A stretch of DNA of 37,876 nucleotides from Dehalococcoidia bacterium (GCA_014239685.1 JAAZYK010000003.1:1-37876); one strand, 5' to 3'; numbered from the stretch's first letter, positions 1 to 10,202 are shown. Notes: a model not told the origin generated them from the sequence alone. A program made the numbers and translations.

Positions 1-2946
1 TGGTCCTGGGACGATGGAGAGTACCTCTTTACCGTTGAGATCCCGGGATATCAGACAGTAATCGAGGGTGGTCCGGGAAGACCAGTCAATCTCTTCGATG
101 GCACGCTTGATTTTTATATGGAGCCAACGAGACGCCTCGACATGCTTGTGGTTAGCGCGTCCTCGGAAGGCAAACCTGTACCAGGCTTTAATCCATCTCT
201 GGGGATTCCTGTCAACGGACAAGATCTACGTGCCGTAATAACACTCTCACCACTTGGCCTTGAGCTTGCCACTGGTTCTTCATACAGCACATCATTTAAC
301 GTTTCGCCAGGCCCAACATCGACAGTGGTCAATGCTCCTGGGCACTATCCGTACTCTCAGTCATTACTTGTTACGAATGCCAGTAAATCGGAAAACCCTG
401 ATGACCGTTTCACGCTCCAGATTGAGAAGATTCCAGCCCCCCTTATTGAAACCGAGTCGTTACAGATAACCCAGACCACAGACGGACGACCTCTTAAGGG
501 TTACGTTCTGCGTGGAGTCTCGTCGTCGGCCACAGAAGCGTTCTGGGAGATACGCGTCGACAGAAACGGATTAAGGCCACTGCGTGCCGATTTCGATGAT
601 CCGATAGATTCGGTAAACCTGGTAATACATGTGACCGAATCCTGTCCAGGAATCGGATCAACTGACGACAACCAGATCACATTCCAACTCCGTGGTGTGC
701 TTCTATCTGGAAGCGCTAGCGGCGCTGGTACGTGGGGCGGAACCTTTGATACCGCTTATTTACCCTGCGGCGTCCTCGGATGGACGATCGAAGCTCACAC
801 GTCCCGCTCCACCGCGTCGTTAGGATTTGATTGGCCGTTGTGGCCCTCAGACCAGCGATACCCTCTGTCCCTGATCACAAGCCTTGTCGGTGACACAGCA
901 GAACCTGTTATCGACCCGGTTTCCGGTCCCATAGGGTCGGCCCAGGTTTTCAAATCCGAGACTCGCTCCTTGCGTCTTACCCATGAAGGGAATTATCTGG
1001 TCTACGAGATGCCAGGTATCGTGATCTCCTCTGATTTTGGTCCGCCCACCTCCGGTAGATTGTTGGACGGATTCGCTGGAGCCAGAAATCAGGTTGGCTC
1101 TATCGAGGCCGGTCCCTACACTGCGACGTTGGACGGGGAAACAGGATTGCTCAGTCTCCACCAACCCACTTCTAAAGAATCATCCTCCTTGTCCATCAAC
1201 GCAACAGGCCTGTACAGCCTGAACAGCGCCAGGTTCCCGATGCAGACGATCGCAGACGATTGGACCGAATCGATCAGCGCAATACATACCGAGTCTCGCG
1301 TCGGATCTCTCGAGCTCGGATACGTACCTGATCCGGTGAGATCCTCTCTGAGCCGTTTTGCATCATCCCGCATAGATGGAACGGTCAGCGAAAGCGTTAC
1401 AGCAGACGCGATGTGGAGGCTTGCATCGCCTCCTGACCCAGGCGATGCGACTCCAATAATCGGAAAACGTAACGTTGTTCCCGGCACCAACTTTGAAATC
1501 GTTTCAATCTCAGAGTTTGAATTCTCCACCTCGGTGGTAAGCCATTTGAGTGTCAGCGGACTACTTGATGCCCGGTCAGTTGCGACATTCGCTGACGGCA
1601 ATCGAAGTGGATTGATCAATGAAGTGAATACAGTAGCCGACGGCAATAGCAAAACTTCGCTCGGACTGTGGAGCGCCTGGAATTCAAGTTTGGATTCCAA
1701 CGGGTTCGTATATTTTGATAAAGATGCGGGAAATGAAAGCGTCTCCAGACCATCCGCTATCCTCCGCGAAACCGTATGGAGCACGTTTCCGACAACATCT
1801 ATAACGGCGGCCAGCGATGGGAATGTTGCGGGTACTACATGGGACGGCGGTCTCTTAAGACCATCGATCGCCGCAGGCAAAAGTAGTGACGGGGCGCTAT
1901 TAGTCGCAACCCTGTTCGCGGCAGACGGCGATGACAGGCCTATCGGCACCGGTATCACAATACTTCAGGCCGAAGATCCAGGTGAATGGTCTCGCCCTGA
2001 TAGATTTACATCACAGGTCGGCGGCATGGTTACAGATACCGCCGTCACGTTCGACTCCGATGGCGAGGCGATGCTCGTATGGTCTGCGATTCCCGAGTTC
2101 GGGAACGATCCAACCGCGTTCATACACCGCACCACCGACGCCGAGCTGTTCTACAGTCGGCTTGACCCAGGAACCGGCATCTGGGGTCACCCAGAGCAGA
2201 TCACAGACGACGACCGACCGGATTTCGCACCGGTGATTGCTTCCGATGGCCAAGGCCGGGTGGTGCTCTCATGGATCCGCGATATGGATGGAAACGTTCT
2301 GACGACTGACGATATCGTCGTGTTCGCCTCAGACCTAATCGCTGGAAACTGGACACCGCCTATGCCGGTCATGTCGGCCCCCGGCGCAGCCTCAGAACTT
2401 TCGTTATCCGTCACTTCTGGAACCGCGGTGATCGGCATAATCGCTGATTCTCCGGGTATTGGCCAATCAATTAGTTTGAGCTTCAACAGCATTGGACGTT
2501 GGAGCCCGATCAACGTCATCGCCGAAGGCCGTTCCGGTATTACGGAGGTCGCCGTGTTGATGGACCGGCCGGGATTGGCGACCGTAGCCTGGAACGAGTT
2601 ACACGGCGATGGCAAATCAAAGATAGTTGTCGTGGAAGCCACTTCTGCCGGCATCCGGGGAGAAACTATCGCTGTCGAAAAGATTCCTGATTTTGTCGAT
2701 CTAGCTCTCGTGCCGACCTCTGACTTTCGCCATCTGATATGGATAGCCGACGGGGGCGCATCAATGCACGGTGTTCGCCATATGTTTGACGGTTGGAATT
2801 CACCGACGTCGATCGAAATTACATCCGGCTTATCGCGCCGGTTGATCGCCGTGGAAGGCGGTGATGATAAAACGGTGTTTACCTTCCACGAAACGATTCA
2901 GGACGGCGTTCCGGGTCTGGCCTTCCTGCCCTTACAGGTGCATTAG
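1..2946 (+). CDS. Large beta-rich, probably secreted or surface protein with propeller-like repeats; 5' end truncated by the window
   Basis: ORF listed as 118..2946, but frame 1 is open from base 1 (WSWDDGEYLFTVEIPGYQTVIEGG...), so the start lies upstream. C-terminal half has recurrent 'P.IA.D..G...V.W' segments (PSIAAGKSSDGALLVATL, TAVTFDSDGEAMLVWSA, PVIASDGQGRVVLSWI) typical of beta-propeller/BNR-like repeats. Stop TAG at 2944-2946. Confidence 0.75.
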   Translation, partial: WSWDDGEYLFTVEIPGYQTVIEGGPGRPVNLFDGTLDFYMEPTRRLDMLVVSASSEGKPVPGFNPSLGIPVNGQDLRAVITLSPLGLELATGSSYSTSFNVSPGPTSTVVNAPGHYPYSQSLLVTNASKSENPDDRFTLQIEKIPAPLIETESLQITQTTDGRPLKGYVLRGVSSSATEAFWEIRVDRNGLRPLRADFDDPIDSVNLVIHVTESCPGIGSTDDNQITFQLRGVLLSGSASGAGTWGGTFDTAYLPCGVLGWTIEAHTSRSTASLGFDWPLWPSDQRYPLSLITSLVGDTAEPVIDPVSGPIGSAQVFKSETRSLRLTHEGNYLVYEMPGIVISSDFGPPTSGRLLDGFAGARNQVGSIEAGPYTATLDGETGLLSLHQPTSKESSSLSINATGLYSLNSARFPMQTIADDWTESISAIHTESRVGSLELGYVPDPVRSSLSRFASSRIDGTVSESVTADAMWRLASPPDPGDATPIIGKRNVVPGTNFEIVSISEFEFSTSVVSHLSVSGLLDARSVATFADGNRSGLINEVNTVADGNSKTSLGLWSAWNSSLDSNGFVYFDKDAGNESVSRPSAILRETVWSTFPTTSITAASDGNVAGTTWDGGLLRPSIAAGKSSDGALLVATLFAADGDDRPIGTGITILQAEDPGEWSRPDRFTSQVGGMVTDTAVTFDSDGEAMLVWSAIPEFGNDPTAFIHRTTDAELFYSRLDPGTGIWGHPEQITDDDRPDFAPVIASDGQGRVVLSWIRDMDGNVLTTDDIVVFASDLIAGNWTPPMPVMSAPGAASELSLSVTSGTAVIGIIADSPGIGQSISLSFNSIGRWSPINVIAEGRSGITEVAVLMDRPGLATVAWNELHGDGKSKIVVVEATSAGIRGETIAVEKIPDFVDLALVPTSDFRHLIWIADGGASMHGVRHMFDGWNSPTSIEITSGLSRRLIAVEGGDDKTVFTFHETIQDGVPGLAFLPLQVH

Positions 2947-3234
2947 CCGGACTCGTCCAAGTCTTCGATTGGCGTCGCTTCCCGGTCAGGCTAGAACATA
3001 TCTCGAAACGAATCAGATAAACATCTCAGCCGAGACCGAGTATCCCAACACGGAGCAAAGCGCACTCACCAACAATTACGTTTGAGTTTCCAAGCGTCAG
3101 GTTGCACTCAAGTGCCATTCGGCAGCGCTTCGCGGTTTAGTTCAATTCAGACGTTGGCGCGAGAGACAAAGGCACGCGGGACTGACCATAACCCTCACCC
3201 GCCAGTTCGAATGGGACATCCGACCACTAATCGT

Positions 3235-3714
3235 TTAAAAATCAAACGGGTCGTTGTACCGGAGAAGCCGCCAAATATGGTGACCTAGCGCCAGCCCATT
3301 CGCCCCCACCGCGCCGGATACCAGGGACCATCGAATACCGTCGTGTGTGGGTACTCGGAGCTGACCGCCCGGTATATGGCCGTACTCCTTGACGATGGCA
3401 GCGACACCTTTATCGAATCCGTAGTCGTAACCGATCCAACCGCCGATAAATGCACCGATCGCGATTAATAGAAGAGCAACGATCCGGGTTTTCCACTCAG
3501 CTTCCAGTTTGAACCAGGCTATCGAGGTACCAAATGTAACTACCACCGCGATCGTGTTCACAACCGTGAAGGTCTGGAAGGTCAGGCCTGCGAGTGGAGG
3601 GAAAGAGACCGACCAGAATAGATAGCCGATAAAACCCAGCATCAATGCTGCGAGCAGCCCCATTATGGTGCGCCCAAACGTAGTGACCAGAGCCATGTCC
3701 CATGAAGCGATCAT
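3235..3714 (-). CDS. Small multi-pass membrane protein, unknown function
   Basis: 159 aa ORF with several hydrophobic segments (LLAALMLGFIGYLFWSVSF, TVVNTIAVVVTFGTSIAWF, IVALLLIAIGAFIGGWIGY). Confidence 0.6.
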   Translation of the reverse strand: MIASWDMALVTTFGRTIMGLLAALMLGFIGYLFWSVSFPPLAGLTFQTFTVVNTIAVVVTFGTSIAWFKLEAEWKTRIVALLLIAIGAFIGGWIGYDYGFDKGVAAIVKEYGHIPGGQLRVPTHDGIRWSLVSGAVGANGLALGHHIWRLLRYNDPFDF

Positions 3715-3936
3715 TTCAACTGTGCTCCAAACCTTCGAACACTCCGTAGGTGTAGGAAATCAAACCAAGTCACAGAGTTATAGCCATTCAATTCTAACAA
3801 CGATTTCGTCTCAATTTGCTCACATTTACGACGGATCCCAAGTAGTGGTGTGTTTTCCCATAGTTGGTCACGGCACTACCATTTTCTTGAAATAAATTTG
3901 CTGAGGCCAAATTGAAGACAGTCCACGCTTGATCCC

Positions 3937-6264
3937 CTACTCTACCCCGTCCGCGAGCGCCTGCTGCCGGTCTGCGCTTACATGATCACCTAGCTGGTCA
4001 TATACGACGGCCAATCTCTGGTGCGCACCCTTCGCCACTTGAGATCCGGGTGCCCGATTTGTAACCGTCTCGTAAGAACTCGCTGCGATTTCAAGCTGAC
4101 CTAAATTCTCCAGAGCTACACCCCTGAACCACCACGCTCTCGGATTCGGAAACGCCTGTGTTTCCATCCTAATCGCCCGGTCTGCAAACTCTAGTCCCAG
4201 GATGTTATTTCCAACAGCCAGAAGGCCCTGGGCCGCGTCTGTCTGGATTGACGGATACGAAGGGCGTGCATCGGCGATGCTGATATACCTATCACGCGCT
4301 ACGTTCACAAGATCTTCACGACCAAGCGCTACGAGTCTTGACTCTGCCTGCCCCATCCGTAACTGTGTGTCGAACGCCTTCCAATTACGTTCCTCGTAAC
4401 GCCGAGCGGCTGCAAGCGCTTTCTCCCAACCAGAGATCGCCTGATCACGCATTCCCGCGATTTCGGCCTTATTGGCCGCCTCGCGGAACAGGTCGTTCAC
4501 CTGAAGGTGGTAATCCTGCACGTCCGGATCAAGTTCCACGGCGCGCTGATATTTGACAAGCGCTTCGTCGGGTCTGCCCTCTTCACGCATTTCGAGCGCG
4601 TCTCGAGCTGTCGCACTCGCCTTCAACGATTGGAAATCCTTGTAGTACAACACCCCCACAGCCAGTACCGTTATTGCGAACGCAACGGCGACCAGAACCG
4701 ATTGCGGAGGCGGTGAGGCGGCTTTACGCGGACCCTGTTGTAATTTGTCGTAGCCTTCAGAATTTTCTGGAAGCTGTCTTCGGGCTATCTCGACTACCGC
4801 TATCGTTAGCGCCATAAGTGCCCAGAACGGCACCAAATCTCCAACACGCGCCACACCAACCATCTGCTCGGTACCGCGCCCGATCAACATGGCCAGTAAT
4901 CCGACTATCGCTATCGCGGACCACATACCGTGCTTTCCGGCGCGGTTGGCAATTCTCAGCAATCTGCCAGCCGCGTATACGGTCAGCAGCGCGGCTGAAA
5001 TAAAGGTGACAAACCCAAACAGTCCCAGTTCCAGAAGAAGTTGAAGAGGGTAGTTGTGGGTATTCTGGGCGATCGTGCCGGTTGGTTCCATTTCCACGCC
5101 ATGTGGGTAAGCGTAGAAAAACATGTCCGGTCCGTAACCCGTGAGTGACCTAGCCGCTATAAGTGTTCCGGATTCTTCAGGCGCCGAGATCCTGGAACGG
5201 GTTAGTTCCAACGCCGATTGCCAGATGGGGCCACGACCACCGATCGAGCCTGTCGTCGAATCGTCGAATACGGAACCGAAGTTTGCGATGTCTGAGAGGT
5301 CTCTCGTGGTGCCGCCATCTGATTCTGATGCAGGTACGAGCCCGATTACCAATGCTGCCAGTACGCCGAATCCTATCAGGCCCACCCCATAAACCAACAG
5401 CCGTCGATCCAGACACACAAATCCGATCGACACGAACGCGACGACGCTGACGGTAAACCCGATCCAAGTACCTCTAGCGCCTGTGAACCAGAGCGCTGCC
5501 AGTTGAGCTCCCAGCGCCAACCCGCCCACGATGAACCATCCATATTTACGGTCACGTTGTTCGCTTATTACCACGGTGGTGGTGATCATCGCCGTCATCA
5601 AAAGAAATGAGCCGAGATGGATCGAGTTCCCAAGTGACCCAATCACGCGATCCGCATTTTCACCCGGTGTCAATCCATCCCAGCCAAATCGCTGGGCGAT
5701 TCCAAAAATGGCCGCCACGGTTCCGGCCACCACGAGTGCCAACATCAATCGGCGCACCTGATGCTCTGTACGCATCCGAACCGCTATGGCGATAAATACA
5801 ACGAGCACCGACAGGAACGAATACAACTCGTACCCAAGGTCTGTGGCATCTCTTCCCCACAGGCTGACGGCCGGCACAGGTGATAACGCCGTTGATATGA
5901 CAGCGCTCAGTCCAAGGCCGCCAACTGATACTACAGCCCATCGTTCAGGCCGCCTACCAACCCAACCCAGGGCACCAGACAGGCTCGGCCATAACGAAGA
6001 TGGCCGGTACATGGCCCATTCCCATGCCCATACGGCAATGATCGCCAGCGCGACCAGATGGAGCACGGCGTATTTGGGATCGTTGTAAAAACTTAGCGAG
6101 TTGCGAGGACTGAATACCAGGGGAGTTAGTACAACCCCGGCCAACCATGTTCCCTCTATTACAAGATCCGTTATGCGGCGAGTTCCCGCCAGAGGTCCCC
6201 ACAATCCCTGGGACCTCTGGGATCTCCGTGATCTCCGGTTTGAGCGAGGGCGATTTCGGTTCAT
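3937..6264 (-). CDS. O-antigen ligase/polymerase-like (Wzy_C type) membrane protein with C-terminal TPR-like region
   Basis: 775 aa; many TM segments, Wzy_C-like segment (TGARGTWIGFTVSVVAFVSIG...), then TPR-like helices (DEALVKYQRAVELDPDVQDYHLQ..., QLEIAASSYETVTNRAPGSQVAKGAHQRLAVVYDQLG). Confidence 0.8.
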   Translation of the reverse strand: MNRNRPRSNRRSRRSQRSQGLWGPLAGTRRITDLVIEGTWLAGVVLTPLVFSPRNSLSFYNDPKYAVLHLVALAIIAVWAWEWAMYRPSSLWPSLSGALGWVGRRPERWAVVSVGGLGLSAVISTALSPVPAVSLWGRDATDLGYELYSFLSVLVVFIAIAVRMRTEHQVRRLMLALVVAGTVAAIFGIAQRFGWDGLTPGENADRVIGSLGNSIHLGSFLLMTAMITTTVVISEQRDRKYGWFIVGGLALGAQLAALWFTGARGTWIGFTVSVVAFVSIGFVCLDRRLLVYGVGLIGFGVLAALVIGLVPASESDGGTTRDLSDIANFGSVFDDSTTGSIGGRGPIWQSALELTRSRISAPEESGTLIAARSLTGYGPDMFFYAYPHGVEMEPTGTIAQNTHNYPLQLLLELGLFGFVTFISAALLTVYAAGRLLRIANRAGKHGMWSAIAIVGLLAMLIGRGTEQMVGVARVGDLVPFWALMALTIAVVEIARRQLPENSEGYDKLQQGPRKAASPPPQSVLVAVAFAITVLAVGVLYYKDFQSLKASATARDALEMREEGRPDEALVKYQRAVELDPDVQDYHLQVNDLFREAANKAEIAGMRDQAISGWEKALAAARRYEERNWKAFDTQLRMGQAESRLVALGREDLVNVARDRYISIADARPSYPSIQTDAAQGLLAVGNNILGLEFADRAIRMETQAFPNPRAWWFRGVALENLGQLEIAASSYETVTNRAPGSQVAKGAHQRLAVVYDQLGDHVSADRQQALADGVE

Positions 6265-6685
6265 TTGATGATCGGATGTCCAGAAAAGGAAACGAAGGTA
6301 AAGCTGGTATTCATTGCGCCATACGTCATTTCATAAACTCTCGGACCGCATTATAAGAAGACCTCATTCGTCTCCGGTGCAAGGACGCTTTACCCCTCTG
6401 AAATGTCGGATACGACCTCGTGCTCCCAATAGCTCGGAACTCCGCTTTATTCAAGTGTTCACCCAGCCGGTTCCACATCTTCACCTCGTGATATCAGGTA
6501 GTCCGACTATTGCCACATAGTTCAGTCGCGCAACCACCAGCGTTTGCCCGCCTGAAGTGATAGCAGGGCTTCACTATCGTTCAAACCCTAGACGCATCAG
6601 CTGGGTGGCCCGTGACCTCAGGTGTTGTGATCTGAAACAAAGGCCGCAGCCGTGACAGCTCTAAATGACAGTGAAACGGCGGTTA

Positions 6686-7342
6686 TTATTCGCGTTCATC
6701 CGCCGTTTGAGACACAATATCTACAATTATCGGGGAGGCCACGCTCAGGGTATCTCGAGCATCTAGGATGTCCTGTTGCGCAACTGAGACGTTCTGAAAT
6801 CCAACTGCGTCCAGGCTGTTTATGACCAGTCGCCCAGCCCTTGCAAGGTCATTCAACACGTTGGTCAGCGTTTCCTGGAGTTCTTCCTGTCCTTCGGGGA
6901 TCGCGAGATCGTCAGCTCGGGCTGAATAACGTGCAAGTGCAGCCGATGTTTGCCGAATATCGTTGACCCATATCATGTTTTCCACGTTTGGAGAACTGAG
7001 CAACCGGATCACTCGTCCCAGGTCATTACTGACCTGTAATGCAATGCGGTTTACTTCCTGTTTGTAGAACGCCTCCGCGGATATTTCAGGAGTGGGCGTA
7101 CCTTCCGGTTTTACTGTCGCCGTGGCGAATGCCAGCGGATCTGAAGCAAACTGTTGTATCGGTTCGGAATCGTTCGATATGGATATCCCCAGAAAGATAA
7201 CGGCGATCCCAATCACAACCGAACTGATCCCGCCAACAAGCGCGTTTCCTTTGGGGCCTCTCATCACGGACCCAACGAACCCTAGCCACGCCAATCCCCC
7301 GAGCGCGGCCGCCGAGCCCAGGACAATCATCAGGGTTTCCAA
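6686..7342 (-). CDS. Hypothetical protein with two N-terminal TM helices and a soluble helical C-terminal domain
   Basis: 218 aa ORF; hydrophobic MIVLGSAAALGGLAWLGFVGSV and GNALVGGISSVVIGIAVIFLGISI, then a polar helical region. Confidence 0.6.
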   Translation of the reverse strand: METLMIVLGSAAALGGLAWLGFVGSVMRGPKGNALVGGISSVVIGIAVIFLGISISNDSEPIQQFASDPLAFATATVKPEGTPTPEISAEAFYKQEVNRIALQVSNDLGRVIRLLSSPNVENMIWVNDIRQTSAALARYSARADDLAIPEGQEELQETLTNVLNDLARAGRLVINSLDAVGFQNVSVAQQDILDARDTLSVASPIIVDIVSQTADERE

Positions 7343-7536
7343 ATTCGCTCTTCTCTACTTTCGTGGAGGTATACCTTGCCGGGCCGTGTGCTCACATTCA
7401 GCACACTCATATTCGAAAGCCGAGAGCTATTATGAAGTCTTCGTCCCGGAGAGGGGCTGCGAAACGTGATCCGATATTGGGATAAAAGTATTACATCCCA
7501 TTACGCGACAGGACTTTCTCACAATGCCGCGTAAAT

Positions 7537-7578
7537 AAGTCGCCACGACTCAAGAGGTTGATGCGGCCGTGGCGACTT
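7537..7578 (-). terminator. Possible terminator-like hairpin downstream of the sulfite-oxidase-like gene
   Basis: Perfect 11-bp inverted repeat AAGTCGCCACG (7537-7547) / CGTGGCGACTT (7568-7578), 20-nt loop containing an inner TCAA/TTGA pairing; about 60 bp after the stop at 7640; only a weak T-rich tail (ATTTA) on the minus strand. Confidence 0.4.
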
Positions 7579-7639
7579 GTTCCAAAAGATATCTGCTGTA
7601 CATGCTAAATTCGGGTGAGGAAACGGTCCGGGACAGAGA

Positions 7640-8746
7640 TCACACGGCGGTTATGCATACCGGCTTTGCCCCGTTCACACAGTAGCCAAGTTTGTTCCAA
7701 CGGGTTTCAAGCGGCTGCAGATTGCCGGAGTCGTCGGCGGCCCTGGCAATAATCGTGTAATGGCCTGTGTCCATAGGCGTCCAGTCCACGTGCCACTGCT
7801 GCCAGGAATACTTAAGCGAACTCTCATCTAGATGAGCATCCTGCCACGTTTCGCCGCTATCCAAACTCACGTCTACGCGACGTATAGGACCATCCCCTGA
7901 CCACGCCATACCGCTGATCGCGACGGGACGTCCGATCGGAAGTGAGGTGCCGTGCTCCGGCCAGTTCACGAACGATTTGACCTCCATGCGCGATATCTGT
8001 TGATCAATCCCGGCTGCATCTTCCATCACGTAACGCTCGGTCTGAAAGAAGCCCACAAAAGGTTTCTCAAGAACGCGTATCCGGGTTAGCCATTTCACCG
8101 ACGCCATCCCATACCACCGCGGCACGATCAGGCGCACTGGAAATCCGTGGTCCTGCGGCAACGTCTCTCCACTCATCTCGTACACGAGCATGGTGTCAGG
8201 ATGCAGTGCCACCTGGAGGGGGAGGCTTCGTTGGTATGGGACTACGTCCCGTCCGGGCACCGGCTCGCCACGATCATCACCTTCAAATAGCACTTCGACA
8301 GCATCTGGGCTGATACCTGCTTGTTGCAAAAACGGTTTGAGTGGAGCGCCCGCCCAAATAGCGTTCGACATCGCGCCCTCGTCAAACGGGTTCCCAGGAA
8401 TGCCGGGACCAAGATCTGATCTGTTATTGCCGGCACATTCCAACATCGCCGGCAAAGTTTTCTTTGGCAACCGGAGTAGGTCTGAGTATGAGATTTCGAC
8501 GGGGTTCGAGACCGCACCGTCTATAGAGAGGGACCACTTCGCAGAGTCTATTTCCGGCACCTCGTAATGGTTTCGGACGTAGAAGAGTGGAGTGGGAGTC
8601 AACCAGCTGCGTAACGCCGCCGAGGGGGTTTCTCCGACGACGGGCTGAGTGTCTATTGGAACAAGTTCTGCGGTGCCTGGCCGGGTACAGGCAGGGTCCT
8701 CAGCGACCTTCAAAGATCCGGCGTCGGTACAAGTACAGAGCGGCAT
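7640..8746 (-). CDS. Sulfite-oxidase-family molybdopterin-dependent oxidoreductase
   Basis: 368 aa; catalytic-Cys motif LECAGNNR, MoCo-domain features (HGFPVRLIVPRWYGMASVKWLTRI) and C-terminal dimerisation-type domain (VDVSLDSGETWQDA...HYTIIARAADDSGNLQP). AAGGAG-type RBS just upstream of the ATG. Confidence 0.9.
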   Translation of the reverse strand: MPLCTCTDAGSLKVAEDPACTRPGTAELVPIDTQPVVGETPSAALRSWLTPTPLFYVRNHYEVPEIDSAKWSLSIDGAVSNPVEISYSDLLRLPKKTLPAMLECAGNNRSDLGPGIPGNPFDEGAMSNAIWAGAPLKPFLQQAGISPDAVEVLFEGDDRGEPVPGRDVVPYQRSLPLQVALHPDTMLVYEMSGETLPQDHGFPVRLIVPRWYGMASVKWLTRIRVLEKPFVGFFQTERYVMEDAAGIDQQISRMEVKSFVNWPEHGTSLPIGRPVAISGMAWSGDGPIRRVDVSLDSGETWQDAHLDESSLKYSWQQWHVDWTPMDTGHYTIIARAADDSGNLQPLETRWNKLGYCVNGAKPVCITAV

Positions 8747-9051
8747 TACGGTCTCCTTATATACGGCGAAACTATGTTTTTCAGAAGTCTACCTGTTATA
8801 CGACATCCTGCCAGAGATCACACGCAAATGTTGAATTAACAAGCTGGGAAACCGATGGCATGGTTTGGACCGGAGGTTGCATTTATTCCCCTTCCCCCGG
8901 TTTAGCGGCCCGGGGATTCGCTTGAAAACCGAAACCCGTCAAGCGCGTTGTCGCAGCAAATCGGTCTTTCGAGAGCCTGATGACGTATACGTTACGCCGG
9001 TCTTACCCCACGCCCATACGGTGTGGTAGCGTCATCTACTAGAGCGAAGGA

Positions 9052-10131
9052 CTACGACAGGTCCAGGTCTAATCCCAATTCTGTCGCAGCGGTGCCGAAC
9101 CACTCAATCACCTCGCGGTGGTACGGGATGCCCTCGTTTTTGCGTTTGTTCGTTTCCTCAAATTCAGACAACCCCGGGTAAAACACCCGTTCCTGTTCCG
9201 GAGCTGGTTTCGTGTTCGCCAGGCCCTCAAGGAAGTCGTCCATGTCGTCCTTGAACTTTTCGGTGTCCATGAACGCGTCGATCTTCCACGCCTGGAAGTA
9301 GTGCGCCGTTTTTTGTTGAATGAATCCCGGTCCCGCACCCGAAAGTTGGCCCGTCATCACATCGACCACGGCAGCAAATGCGTATCCCTTGTGCGATCCG
9401 TTCGTGCGCGTCCCGCCAAACGGCAGCATAAAGTATTCGTCCGGGATGCCGTCCGTCTCTTTATCTATCACGGCCCCGTCCGAGCCTGCGACCCAGTTCG
9501 GTATCAGGCCCGCTCCAACCCGGCGCGCCAGTCTAATTTTGTTGCCGGCGACCTGCGTCGTAGCGACGTCAAATAGGAACGGCGGCATGTTTCGTGCCGG
9601 AACCGCATACGCGATCGGATTCGTACCGAATCTCGGCTCTGCGCCGAAGGTAGGTACCGCCTGAACACCGCCGCTGCCCGTCATAGCCATGCCGATCATG
9701 TCTTGCTCGGCCGCCATAGCAGCATGGTAGCCGGCTCCAGCCAGATGTCCGGTGTTCGTCACCGAGACAGCGCCCTGTCCATGCTTCTCCGCCTTATCCA
9801 TCGCCAGTTGCATTGCCATAGGACCGATATGGGCCCCCAGTCCCCTGTCGCCGTCCCACGTCGCCGTCGTGCTCGACTCACGGAGTGTCTTGATATTCGG
9901 AGTTGGGTTCAACGCACCACTGCCGTACCCCGCCACGTATGACCTGAGCATGTTCGACACGCCGTGCGTCTCTACCCCGCGCAGATCGTTCATTATCAGC
10001 ACATCGGTCGAAACCCGGGCCCCTTCCTCATCAAGACCCATCTTGAGAAAGATAGCGTTCGTCGCCGCCCTTATCTTCTCCTCGGTGACGTAAACACGGT
10101 CTTCGGTCGGAACCTTGAAGCGTTCGAGCAT
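9052..10131 (-). CDS. Ldh2-family malate/L-lactate/ureidoglycolate-type dehydrogenase
   Basis: 359 aa; family signatures LRGVETHGVSNMLRSYV, TNTGHLAGAGYHAAMA, FGTNPIAYAVPA, GSHKGYAFAAVVDVMTGQLSGAG. Confidence 0.9.
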   Translation of the reverse strand: MLERFKVPTEDRVYVTEEKIRAATNAIFLKMGLDEEGARVSTDVLIMNDLRGVETHGVSNMLRSYVAGYGSGALNPTPNIKTLRESSTTATWDGDRGLGAHIGPMAMQLAMDKAEKHGQGAVSVTNTGHLAGAGYHAAMAAEQDMIGMAMTGSGGVQAVPTFGAEPRFGTNPIAYAVPARNMPPFLFDVATTQVAGNKIRLARRVGAGLIPNWVAGSDGAVIDKETDGIPDEYFMLPFGGTRTNGSHKGYAFAAVVDVMTGQLSGAGPGFIQQKTAHYFQAWKIDAFMDTEKFKDDMDDFLEGLANTKPAPEQERVFYPGLSEFEETNKRKNEGIPYHREVIEWFGTAATELGLDLDLS

Positions 10132-10202
10132 TGTTATCCCCGGTCCATGACTGTCATTTGGTTCCCATTGAATTCAGGGTACGCAGTCCAAATCTTATCG
10201 TT

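Noticed and set aside
1116-1958. 280-aa minus-strand ORF inside the large left-edge gene
   Set aside because: Antisense shadow of a long open frame that continues to the window edge; no recognisable domain.
8983-8992. ACGTATACGT 10-bp palindrome
   Set aside because: Short, single copy as far as I can see, with no promoter context recognised.
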